Assembly: GCA_032718475.1 (NCBI GenBank)
Contig: JAUCBJ010006228.1
Span: 1 to 64,000 of the forward strand
DNA from: Nemertoderma westbladi
Lineage: Eukaryota; Xenacoelomorpha; Nemertodermatida; Nemertodermatidae
Length of the DNA stretch: 64,000 nucleotides
Reading direction: 5' to 3'
The notes beneath the pieces are model-generated. The model had not been told where the DNA came from, ran no database searches, and was given only the letters and a program-made list of their open reading frames with translations. This document shows, piece after piece, positions 42,601-52,530 of this stretch. The translations under genes were made by a program, and so were the position numbers. How positions within the stretch are numbered: the first letter of the stretch is position 1; every line of letters starts with the position of its first letter.

Positions 42601-43542
42601 TTACAAGGTACCAATAATTTCCTTAACTATCGTCTGTATCTCTTCCCTTAACGGGCCCACCTTCCCAATGTATTTCCCTATTTCTTCCCATTTTTTTGCT
42701 CCTTTTATTGTCTCACAAACTTCTCGTACATTAATATGTTCTATCTGATCGTTTTGGTTTATATTAATTTTAATAATAGTTCCCTCATAATAACCAATCA
42801 GTATGTAATTCCCTTCAGGGTGGAAGTTAATAGAAATGAACCAGTTCCACTCCCCACCCAGCCGACCCACAAACTCCTTTATTACCCTCCCGTCTCCACC
42901 ATCTAATACACTTAGATACGATGAATCATCCTTAAACCTGCTCAGCACAGCAACCCTCCCACCCCGAGGTTCCCATTTAACCTCCGACCCACCTACACTC
43001 TGTTCCCATAATTCCGGTTCGGTTATAAAGGAAATACATTTAGTGAACTCGGAACCCCCTATTAACACTTTAGTACCATCTGTATTGAACGCTACCGACC
43101 AGACTGCCCTGTCCCCTTCCATAAGAACCTTTATTAGGTTCCCTTTGAGGTCCCAGAGTTTAACGGTTCCATCCAAGGAACCACTAATTAACCCCTTACC
43201 GTCTGAAGTAAATGAGACATCGGTTACCCAGTTACTGTGTGCCGCCGAAGTCTTATGAGTAAATGAATTACCTGTTGCAGTACCGATAGGTTTTATTGAT
43301 ACGATGGATAATGTACCATCGTGGTACCCAGTCGAGAAAACGTTGGGATGTGATGAGGAGAAGGTGAGAGCTGGACATCCTGTTACTGTAGACTCCGAGT
43401 TTATACGGAATTCATTGTGAGGGACGTGAAACAACAGCTCATTACTCTCCAAATCCCAAACATTTACGCCACCACGTAGCGTACAGACTACAGGAATATA
43501 TGGCTCGATTGGAGGGGCGGAGTGCAGAGCACAGTTTTTCAT
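42601..43542 (-). CDS. WD40-repeat protein (partial gene)
   Basis: About 313 codons, no stops. At least five WD40 blades are visible: GVNVWDLESNE; a blade with FSTGYHDGTLSIVSI; AHSNWVTDVSFTSDGKGLIS followed by GSLDGTVKLWDLKGN (the clearest repeat); DRAVWSVAFNTDGTKVLIGG; and WFISINFHPEGNYILIGYYE. This predicts a beta-propeller protein-interaction platform. The frame is open upstream of the ATG to an ATTTCAG acceptor near 43563, so earlier exons may exist. With the CARD exon just downstream, the product may join a propeller to a CARD, the pair found (with an NB-ARC domain) in Apaf-1-like proteins. Ortholog not identified. Confidence 0.7.
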   Translation of the reverse strand: MKNCALHSAPPIEPYIPVVCTLRGGVNVWDLESNELLFHVPHNEFRINSESTVTGCPALTFSSSHPNVFSTGYHDGTLSIVSIKPIGTATGNSFTHKTSAAHSNWVTDVSFTSDGKGLISGSLDGTVKLWDLKGNLIKVLMEGDRAVWSVAFNTDGTKVLIGGSEFTKCISFITEPELWEQSVGGSEVKWEPRGGRVAVLSRFKDDSSYLSVLDGGDGRVIKEFVGRLGGEWNWFISINFHPEGNYILIGYYEGTIIKININQNDQIEHINVREVCETIKGAKKWEEIGKYIGKVGPLREEIQTIVKEIIGTL

Positions 43543-43562
43543 CAAAATTAAAAAAATTTCAA

Positions 43563-43956
43563 TTACTGAAATGCTTCAACAAATGCAAACGACCAATAGC
43601 CAAATCACTACTGGTACTGGTATCTTTAATTTGATCTAATAAATGTTATTTAAAATAGATTTTCCTCGGAATATGTCATATACATCTGTCATTATTCATA
43701 GTACTCATAGGGTAACCGTACCAGGCCGTACTGATAGGGCCTACCTGTATAATGTACTGTATATAGTACAGAACCGGCCGGAAGTATTATACAGTTATAT
43801 TTTATGTTAAGATCTTTAAATTAAACTTTTTAAAATTCATACTGTCCTATAACTAACCAAAACCTAAAATATCCTAACCTATACTGCAGTAATTAGGAAC
43901 CTACAGGTTACTTTCTGTAAGAATTGTTTGTTACTGGCTAACTAACTGACTGATCT
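43563..43956. other. Intergenic, no gene seen
   Basis: AT-rich; may contain intron or upstream sequence of the WD40 gene. Confidence 0.5.
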
Positions 43957-44069
43957 GTGTCGGCATTAAGTTATACGATGTGCCGACAGTGTCGGCGTTA
44001 CGTTGTGCCGACAGTGTCGCTTTTTCATTGCGCCGACAGTGTCGGCGTTACATCGTGGCGACACTGTCA
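43957..44069 (+). repeat. Palindrome array, plus orientation
   Basis: Three to four units of about 25-27 bp: GCCGACAGTGTCGGC (7-bp arms around one base) followed by GTTACGTTGT-like spacer. The same unit occurs in reverse orientation at 46688-46771, so the two arrays bracket 2.6 kb. Confidence 0.75.
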
Positions 44070-44172
44070 ACATTTTCAAATCTAATTATATTTCAAATCG
44101 TATTTCAATCTAATTAATTATTCTTAACCGAAATACTATTAACTGAATGATAACAAAAATTGGAGAAACAGC

Positions 44173-45654
44173 ATGATCAACTGCGAGGCATACAGCTCGT
44201 TCTACCTAATTTGTTTGGACCACATAATAGTGACTGCAGAGATCAGACTCAGTTTGGGAGCCAGCAAACCCTGGACAAGCAAGCAAATCAACTATGACTG
44301 GGAGAAACTCAGAACTGACAATGCAGTAAAGGATGCTTACACAGTAGAAGTTCAAAACCGCTTTGAAGCACTTTGAGGCATAATGCTTGAAATCCTAAGA
44401 GCTTATGGAATACCAGAAGTAATTGTTGCTGGCATTGGATTGTTATATTGTAACACAAAAGCGCAGGTACTCTCACCAGATGGTGAAACTGCGTTTTTCT
44501 AAATCCTGGTTGGGGTACTGCAAGGTGACACATTAGCACCATTACTATTTGTAATTGTGCTGGATTACGCAATGAGGACGGCCACAAAGGGTGAATATCT
44601 GGGATTCACACTGCAAGAACGCAGAAGTAGTAGATATCCGGCAACTACAGTCACCGACACCGACTTTGCGGATGACATCGCGCTGCTCTCTAATACGCTA
44701 GCAGATGCACAGCTTCTACTAATTAAAGTGGAGAGGGCTGCAAAGGAGGTTGGGTTGCATATTTTTATTTTAAAATATACACCCCAAGCGGGGTAAACTG
44801 GTTTATTAATTAATCATTCAATACATAAAATAAATAAAACTGAGGCATTATTTGGTAGTCTATAAATTACTAAAACAATCACCGGTATATATAATAGAAT
44901 CACTCGGAGGCTAATTGTGCAGCAGAAGGGGAGGTTGGACAGTTAAAAATATGGAGGCGGTCTTGGCAGCACTCGCCACAGAATATGCAAATACACTGGA
45001 TTGCATATAAATGCTACCAAGATCGAATTCATGACATTTAATATTGATGGAAACTTGACAACCATTGATAATAATCAACTAAGGAAGGTCGACGACTTCC
45101 AGTACCTTGGATCATGGATAGAGAGTAGCAAAAAAGACTTAGAAGTTAGGAAAGCGAAGACTTGGGTAGCTCTATCAAAAATGGATACCATCTGGAAATC
45201 AGATCTCTCCAGGCACCTGAAGACTAAGTTCTTTCGAACCACAGTGGAAAGTGTATTTTTATACGGGGGTGAGACCTGGACACTGACTAAATCACTTGAA
45301 CAACGAATTGATGGTTGCTACACAAGACTACTAAGTGTAGCCGTAAACATCAGCCGGAGACAACACATGACAAACGCCGAGCTTTATGGTACAATACCAC
45401 CTGTATCAACCACCCTCCGTGAACGCAGATTAAGATTCAGTGGGCACTGCTGGCGAAGTAAAGACGAGGTCATACCAGATCTACTTCTCTGGCAACCAAC
45501 TCAAGGAAAGCGTAGTCGTGGACGACCAGCCATAACATATACAGATCAACTTGAAAGGGATACTGAACTTGGGAGAAACGAAATTGCGACAACTATGGAG
45601 AATCGGGAATCCTGGAAGGATCTCATTTCCACTGTCCGAATTCGCTCGACCTAG
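44173..45654 (+). pseudogene. Second RTE-like LINE, 5'-truncated
   Basis: Different family from the LINE at 18588. Recognisable pieces: LGVLQGD-like turn near 44515, PLLFVIVLDYAMR, TDTDFADDIALLSNTLADAQ (palm FADD at about 44665), then after a 238-bp insert INATKIEFMTF, DDFQYLGSWIESSKKDLEVR, FLYGGETWTLTKSLEQRIDG, LRFSGHCWRSKDE, GRPAITYTDQL and a C-terminal end before CTAGTAGTAGTAG. Endonuclease and most of the RT fingers are missing or scrambled. Dead copy. Confidence 0.8.
44763..45000 (-). mobile_element. 238-bp retroposed insert with 8-bp target duplication
   Basis: TTGCATAT is present on both sides (44755-44762 and 45001-45008); removing the insert restores the LINE codons for VGLHINATK. 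On the minus strand the insert ends in ATTTTAAAATAAAA, an A-rich tail, and contains ATTAATAAA. This suggests a SINE or retroposed RNA fragment. No tRNA-like boxes seen. Confidence 0.65.
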
Positions 45655-45784
45655 TAGTAGTAGTAATTATTCTTAACTGAAATACTATTAACTGAATGAT
45701 AACAAACCTTGATTATTACAAGGAATTACCTTTACAATGAATTTTTATCCCCAAATATACGGGCTCTGTTATCATAGAGCCAGA

Positions 45785-45952
45785 GGGGTGTAAACGTTAC
45801 GCCGACCACCGACAACCGACAACCTGCACAGCGACTTCCGATAGCCGACAACCGACAGCCGACAACCGACAGCCAATAACCAACAGCCGACAACGGACAG
45901 CTGACAGCCGACAATCGACAGCAAACATCCGACAACCGAGAGCAGACAACCG
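45785..45952 (-). repeat. CCGACAA/CCGACAG array with GGGTGTAAACG end
   Basis: Tandem 7-mers (CCGACAA, CCGACAG, ...) following GGGTGTAAACGTTACGCC. This is the same end as the transposon at 48453-48682, so it is a solo or truncated end of that family. Short Cys/Val/Gly-rich frames across it are translated repeat, not proteins. Confidence 0.7.
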
Positions 45953-46084
45953 CCGGTTTTCACTTTTCGGTCGTTATTATATTATATATGAAGAATTTGT
46001 ATTTGTTTTAAGAATATGGTGTATTTATTAAATATAACAAAATAGCCCAGCGCTGATGCAAAACAATGCAACTTTTGATCGCCC

Positions 46085-46300
46085 GCCTCAGCTATTTTTC
46101 AACGAAATTCAGGTTGTGCTACATATTTGGAATCCATGCATGGCCAGCTTTATAGCAGTACCAAGTAACAGCTATAAGGTAGAAGAATAACTGCGGTGGG
46201 ACTGGGGCAATATCGCTGGAGACAATTTTTTTAAACGCTTGTAGCTAAGGATTGAAAGCAAAAATAAAAATTCTGGCTCACCCGGTAAGAGGTCAGGAAA
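46085..46300 (+). repeat. Interspersed repeat, third copy of the 31675 family
   Basis: Shares CAGCTATTTTTC.ACGAAATT, ATATTTGGAATCC and TTTTTTTAAACGCTTGTA with 31675-31905. Non-coding. Confidence 0.55.
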
Positions 46301-46687
46301 TGAAAACTGTGTGACATTTTTTTACATTGCTACCCTTCTTATGCAGTACAATTGAGTGCAATACGTTCAATGAGTAGTCCAATTGGAAAGTTAACTTCAT
46401 TGGCGGATTGTGGTGTTTTAGTAACCATAGTAACAGGAGCGAGCTTGTTACAAGTAATCCAATGCTTAACCGTGTTTCAGACTGTTTCGTTAGGCAGCTA
46501 CTGTAGTGCTATGACGTAAACTAATCTTTCAATTATATTGGAAGTGTAAATAAGGTTAACTTACTAATATCACTGCTATATTATGGATAGCCAGTAATCG
46601 TCAAGCAACATGACCTTCCTATAAACTCTGACACTCTAACACTGCTGTGTTATGGACAGTCAGTATTCTTCAAGTATCGTCATGAAT

Positions 46688-46771
46688 GTCGGCACAATGT
46701 AATGCCGACACTGTCGGCACAATGTAATGCCGACACTGTCGGCACAATGTAATGCCGACGCTGTCGGCACA
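46688..46771 (-). repeat. Palindrome array, minus orientation
   Basis: Three 25-bp units of GCCGACACTGTCGGC plus ACAATGTAAT, the reverse complement of the unit at 43957-44069. Confidence 0.8.
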
Positions 46772-47454
46772 GTTCTCAGGACCTGGAATCTGGAGTTGAT
46801 GCAATGACTTCGGAGTGTAGGGCGAGTTCCATAGAGTGTGAGAGCTTTGGCTGGGTGACAGGTGCAGGCACACAGTGGAGATGGTGGCCCAATCAGTCTC
46901 ATTGGCCAGAAGGAACATAATAATATTGCACTAATAATTATTATTATTATAGCTACATGATGTATTTACAGGAATACATCTAACGGACTGTCAGACTGAG
47001 GAATGAACTCAAATTAATATGTGATATGTAATATAAACGGCCTAATTGATGGCTTTACTTACATAGAACAATAAGGAAGTACTGTAATTGCTATCAATCC
47101 AAGAATCCCTGTCTTTGAACTTTGCACTTTTATTTCAACACAGTCGCAAACATTATTTATTGAGATTTTGTATTATCTGTTACATATTTCTAGATCCAGT
47201 AATTTCCTTGAAGAGTGGTTTACCATGAGTGTGAGGAGTTTCGGTATGCAAATAGAATAAGAGCAAGCAAAACTTTCTATACTGGAATGATGGGAAAAGG
47301 GACCTTATGCTGCCGGAGGGCAATTTTGAGTTATTAGGCCTATTAGATGCAGACCTTTTAACAAGATTTTAACAAGACAAGATTTTAACAATGTAAACGG
47401 TGTCTCGATATCTATTTCCAGTAAAAAGTTATAGCCGTATTTACGTGAAGTTTC
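46772..47454. other. Intergenic, no gene seen
   Basis: No supported ORF, RNA or repeat. Confidence 0.5.
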
Positions 47455-47710
47455 TACCAAATACTACCAAATTTAATAACAAACAGACAGAAATTAACAA
47501 AATTACAAGCAATTTACATTCTATAACAGTATCGCCCCCTAGCGGTAGACAATTAAATATTACAGTGTAGGCTTCCTTCGTCCGTGTATACTGTAGTAGG
47601 TGTCTATAAAATTTCAAAACAAATGGAAAGAAATTAACAAAATGACAAGCAATTTATATTTTAGAACAGTATCGCCCCCTAACGGTAGCCTATTGAATAT
47701 TGGATTCCAG
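47455..47710 (+). repeat. 140-bp tandem duplication with CTCF-like motif
   Basis: AGAAATTAACAAAAT.ACAAGCAATTTA.ATT.TA.AACAGTATCGCCCCCTA.CGGTAG occurs twice, 140 bp apart. The minus strand at 47534-47545 reads CCGCTAGGGGGC, a full match to the CTCF core; the second copy (47674-47685) has one change. Confidence 0.65.
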
Positions 47711-48443
47711 GAATCATTCATCGGGGTCACTTCATATCGCATTAGGTGCAAACAAAATTGATCCTATTATTTACAAAAATTTCACTAAATTATTTTATTA
47801 AATACAATAAAATAAATAAAATAGCCTTGGACATGAAAAAAAGCTATTCATAAATACTTTATCTAAGGGGTGCCTCTTTTTATTAAAGATTACTTGCGGT
47901 AAACTTTGATGCCTGCCGTACTAATGTGAAGTTCATAACAGAACTCTTGAAGTTTTCTAAAAAGTGCTTAATAAATGGCGCAGTTCAATAGAATCATTGC
48001 CATTTCTCGGACAATGCGAGATTGACACATTTTGCGACATCTCGTGCGGCTTATGTTAAATTAGGAAAGGATTATCAGCTCCCTAGATAATCAAGATGGA
48101 TAAAGTTATTGTGAAGATGTGCTTCATCCGACGTCGTGAAGTAAGATAAGCTATTCATCATTAAAAGATAATAAATATATAAATAATTTATATGCCAAAC
48201 CCAAACGACTCATTAATAAATATTTACTACATACAGGACAGGACAAAGCACAACGGGTAACAATCTGGATTCCTTAAAAATTTACTAATTCTGTAATAAG
48301 TCAAGAAAAATACAAAAGAATTAAATCTACTAATAAAATAATTTATAGGCTATGAATTTTCTAAATTCTACTCTAAAAAGCTAAAGTAACTTTAGTATCT
48401 TAGAATCGAATGTTTTATTAAACTTATTATTCATTACTAACGT
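47711..48443. other. AT-rich intergenic sequence, no gene seen
   Basis: Nothing supported on either strand. Confidence 0.55.
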
Positions 48444-48452
48444 ATAATATTT

Positions 48453-48682
48453 GGGTGTAAACGCTACGCCCGACAACCGACTGCCGACAACCAACGCCGG
48501 CAGCCATTATTAAAGCTAATTAATGTTGTTTATTAATTGAGAGAAAGGAACAGGTTACAGTGGAAGGTTATTCTAACAAATACAGTAAACGAGAGCCACG
48601 AACTCAGGTCACATTTTCATATTTGCTGTTGTCGGTCGCCAGTGGTTGTCTGCTGTCGGTTGTCGGCGTAGCGTTTACACCC
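48453..48682. mobile_element. 230-bp foldback transposon with 9-bp target duplication
   Basis: Ends GGGTGTAAACGCTACGCC...GACAACCGAC and its mirror GTCGGTTGTCGGCGTAGCGTTTACACCC. Flanked by ATAATATTT on both sides (48444-48452 and 48683-48691). A 9-bp duplication with long inverted ends built of short repeats is typical of Mutator-like (MULE) foldback elements. The inside carries an end of the 30764-type family (GAAAGGAACAGGTTACAGTGG, from about 48543). Confidence 0.85.
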
Positions 48683-48888
48683 ATAATATTTAGCTTTTTC
48701 GGAATTGTAATTCATAGACATTTTAATATTTATCAATATTTTACATTGATGTAAAAGTCGGCCTTGAGTTTTGAGTCTCATTTACATTATGAGTACGTGG
48801 CCTTATAGACCGCCATGATATGTACACATTCAAGATATTTATTTTACCAGTACCAGGATAATCAACTTAATATTAAAACCCATGTAGG

Positions 48889-48907
48889 TGTGTGTGTGTG
48901 TGTGTGT
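48889..48907 (+). repeat. TG microsatellite
   Basis: About nine GT dinucleotides. Confidence 0.9.
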
Positions 48908-49903
48908 AGGTTTGAGGTTAGTTAATCCTATCTGCAGAAGGATCGCATTTGTTTGTGAATAATGAACATTAGATTACGGTAACCACTGCGTCTTCATGAA
49001 AAAACTTTGACATTTAGGCTTTGGTGCTTTGTCAAACCTTCATCCCCTAGACGGACTCACCTACACTATGTGACATAGGCCTCCACGCAGTATAGGCCAA
49101 GTGTTAGTGGTAGGCCTAGTAATATAATTTGTTACGTGATCTGGACACTGGTTACTTATAGAGGACCCTCCTGAATGCTGATTTCCGAATCCCTGCAAAC
49201 ACACCAAAAAACTACGATGAAAAATTTTCAAGAATGTTGACACAACAAGTGGTGCCGCAAAAAAGTAACTTCGGATACCTAGGCACGGTGAATGGTACAG
49301 TATGTAATTCCACTGTTCTTTGTTTACATTCATTCAGTCGCTTATATGCTGTACTACTAAGGCTCCACAGCCAATATACAGTATATTGGTATAGAACATA
49401 TAAGATATAGATTGTATGCATGTACTATACAGTATAACTACAGTATTTCAAGTAGAATTTACAGTATATATTGTAGTGTCTTGATTAAATTTTTCATCAG
49501 TTTAATAAGTTTAATAAAATTGAGTTCTTAGTTAAAAGTTTCCTACAGTGAAATTATAAACATACGGTTCACAAAGTACCCCAAACATACGGCTCGCTCC
49601 TTTAACGTGGCTCAACCTACACTGAAATGTAGGCTTAGGCCTACTAATATTGTAATTAATTGAATGAGCAGCACAGGTACCGGTACTGCTACACCCTGGC
49701 AGTACTTATGAGAAAAGGCCTGTCTGAATGATTTTAGTTCGAGTTCAATCTAATTTACTACTACTAGTAGTTAAATTAGTTTCTACTAATTTACTAACTT
49801 ATTAGATAATTATATTCTTGGTAAATACGGTTTCAATCAAATTAGTTTGAACTAGGTTGTTCAATCTCCGTAATTAGACGTACGATATTAGATCTACGTA
49901 CGC
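48908..49903. other. Intergenic, no gene seen
   Basis: No ORF with protein-like composition and no repeat edges identified. Confidence 0.5.
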
Positions 49904-50425
49904 TTGGTGCATACGACCCCTGGTCTAATTTTAGGGATTCATAAGAAAAACAAATTATACGGCTTATACATATACATGGCAAACCCAACTTCTGTGAATC
50001 ATAATACTTACAAGTCGTACCGCAACAAACTAACTAGTTTGTTGCGGGCAGCTGAAAAAATTTCTATGAAGCTGAGTTTGCCAAAAATTCCAGTAATATT
50101 AAAAAAGACCTGGGGAACTATAAATTATTTATTGCACCGTACTAATAAACATTATATTCCCAAGCGCTTAAACATTAACAATAATGGTAATGTCATTTCG
50201 CTCACTAACCCTAAAGATATTGCAAATCAATTTAACGAGTTTTTCTCTACTGTCGGTTCTAAATTATTTTCTGCACTGCCTTCATCCACACGTTGTCCAA
50301 ATCGGCATCCGTCCTGTCAGATTCCAAATCGACATATCCGTCCTGGCACATTCCAATCTATTACTCGTCCCCTCAAAACCAAACTCAATAAAATTGTCCG
50401 ATGTATTACCTTCAGCCACTATTAG
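49904..50425 (+). pseudogene. CR1/Jockey-type LINE fragment
   Basis: The translation has the segment lying between endonuclease and RT in these LINEs: GLILGIHKKNKLYGLYI, NPTSVNHNTYKSYRNKLTSL, KKTWGTINYLLHRTN, LTNPKDIANQFNEFFSTVGS. Neither endonuclease nor RT catalytic blocks are present. Truncated at both ends. Confidence 0.7.
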
Positions 50426-50514
50426 TCCTCATCTTTTCCTATTTATCAGCAACTTCGCATTCTACCACTAGATAGTGTGAGTAGTAGGGTCTTGGGCGGC
50501 TCGGTGACAGTTAG

Positions 50515-50600
50515 ATCTCACTGACACCCATTGGGTGTCATATGACACCCTATTATCACCCATAGGGTGTCATTGGGTGTCATTGGCGCCAGACTGTCTG
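50515..50600. repeat. Cluster of TGACACCC / GGGTGTCA inverted repeats
   Basis: TGACACCC-ATT-GGGTGTCA and TGACACCCTA...TAGGGTGTCA form overlapping hairpins, with more GGGTGTCA copies alongside. TAATTAGGGTTTAATT-like motifs follow to 50760. Simple palindromic DNA just outside a LINE 3' end. Confidence 0.65.
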
Positions 50601-50740
50601 GGTGACACCTCCCAATTAGATTAATTAGACCCTAATTGACAGGTGTCATCAATTAATTAGTGTAATTAAACCCTAATAGGTGTCTTATGACTCCTAATTA
50701 GGGTTTAATTGATTATCCTAATTAATCAGACTGATTAGCG

Positions 50741-51410
50741 CTACTACTAGGATCGGCATGCTGCATTGCAGCTGCATTTTTAAGAATGCTGTGCCGGCTT
50801 GTCAACAAAATTGCACCGCCACAACTCCCTATCACCCATGACATTTGCTAGATCATCCGCATCTTTAAGGCCAGTGTCCTTTAAGATGCGTCTCAAGAAA
50901 GTCATGGGCTGTCCACCATGCTTATTCACTCCATGAGGCTGCCAAAGTACAAGATTATGCACTGGCTGGTCCTCACGGCGAAAGCAATGTCCTGCAAAGC
51001 GGAGGCTATTTTGTTCTAGTGTCAAGCTTGGGGGAACCAATGAGACACCTCCAATGTTATATAGTGTCTGGTTGGAGATGTGTGCATTGTACTTGACACA
51101 ATGAACCCGGCGTAGCATTCTTGTGAATGTGCCATCCAGAGATTTGGTGTCCTCAGCAGTTAGAGCCCAGCATGGACTCCCGTAGAGGAGTACTGGAACT
51201 ACAGCTGCTCTAAATAATCGGACCTTAAGTTCCCGATTAATTCTCGGATTAATGCTCAAGCATACCATCCTTTGAGCTTATGCTCATCCGATCAGAGACT
51301 TGCTGAGGACTTTCTAAGTTAACTGTCAGAATTTTGGTCTTTCTGGAGTTAATAAAAAGACCAACACTAGAAGCAGCATGTTCTAATGAGCTGAGGAGCC
51401 GTTGGGCTCC
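50741..51410 (-). pseudogene. RTE-like LINE fragment, target of element C
   Basis: Same family as 18588-22345, minus strand, with tail CTACTACTAGGATC at 50741. Open frame 50780-51268 covers LFRAAVVPVLLYGSPCWALT to the end. A deletion near 51250 removes about 130 bp including the YLGSWI block. The fragment is cut at 51410, where the element C LTR begins in the middle of the GAGGGAGCCCAACGG segment. The missing part should lie beyond the right edge of the window. Confidence 0.8.
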
Positions 51411-51953
51411 TGTGACGGGATCCAGGAGGGATCCCGATTTATCCGATGTGGTAATTTAGTCCACGCGTCCCCGCCGTGTATAAGGGTGAAATAGAGTAAC
51501 TGAGTTCTGAAGTTCGGTGTATAATAATAATAGGGCATAAGATATAGATATAGATATAATGTGTACAAGGCGGGATACGGTAACTAAAGTCCCGTGATCC
51601 CCTAACTAAACTAATTGACTGTACCCTACGCTAGCACTGCTGCACTGAGATAACTGAATCACTGATTAATAGGTTATTGGTTATATTGCACGGTGGCCTT
51701 ACTGCTACTCAATCGATGCCATTCCCCCCCCCTCTGATTGGTTAATACCCTTGTTGGCGCCCCGTGGAGTATTCCCGTTCACTCCACCTGTTCTCCCTGG
51801 GTTAGGGGTTTGGCCCCTGACCCTCTATTGTGTGCTTCCTTCCCACTCTTATTGGGATGGCACGAGTTGGTTAATTGCCCAATCTCGTGGCTCCCAATAT
51901 TGCTTATCGGCTTACAACTTTATGGGGTGTTGGCGGGATTGAATAAGCTAACA
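51411..51953 (-). repeat. Element C 3' LTR
   Basis: 543 bp, TGTGACGGGATC...GCTAACA on the plus strand, clearly related to the B LTRs at both ends (shared GATCCCGATTTATCC, ACGCGTCCCCGCCGTGTAT, TGGGAGCACGAG-type blocks) but well diverged. Polypurine tract GGGGGGGAG abuts it on the sense strand. Confidence 0.85.
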
Positions 51954-52530
51954 CTCCCCCCCATGCTATCTTCAGCTCCATGCTATCTCGGCACGTAGGG
52001 TACGTGCCGATCGCGCTCACCTCTTCACGCGACTTTTGTTTCCCCAACACTTTCGCCCTATCTCCCCTCTACTCTCACCCTAACTCTCTCACGTTCGGAC
52101 CTCCTCGTCCCTTACTCAGCCTCTTATTCTCCCCCCCCATACTAGAATTGCGTTCGCACTCTCTCCGCACTTCGCACTCTTACTCCGATCCTCAACTCCA
52201 CTTTGACTATTTTATCTCTCCTGACGAACCTCCCCCCCCTCTCATGCCGTCGCACTCAAGAAGCGTGAAATTGTCAGTTGTTCGTCCATAGTGCCATAGT
52301 CAGTTATCCCCCAGTCCCAGTAGCTAATTGAGAAAGGTTGTATGACTATAGTACTTACTCCGATCGTGTATTTACTGCTAATCACTACGTACGTACATAC
52401 AAATTGCACTTATATGTTATTTGCATTAATTAAGTTTGTATTTAATAGTTCGTACGTTCCATGCGGCGCCTTCCAGGCGCACCACTTTCCAGTCTCAGTC
52501 TCGCTCCCTCGTTCCCTCGTCTCTGGGAAC
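51954..52530 (-). other. Element C 3' untranslated region
   Basis: C-rich non-coding sequence between the zinc-knuckle ORF and the 3' LTR, similar to 9732-10488 of B. Confidence 0.7.

Noticed and set aside
45732-45963. Cys/Val/Gly-rich small ORFs
   Set aside because: Translation of CCGACAA/CCGACAG heptamers at a transposon end.
49061-49421. Minus-strand ORFs of 69-90 codons
   Set aside because: No recognisable domain and composition typical of random AT-rich sequence.
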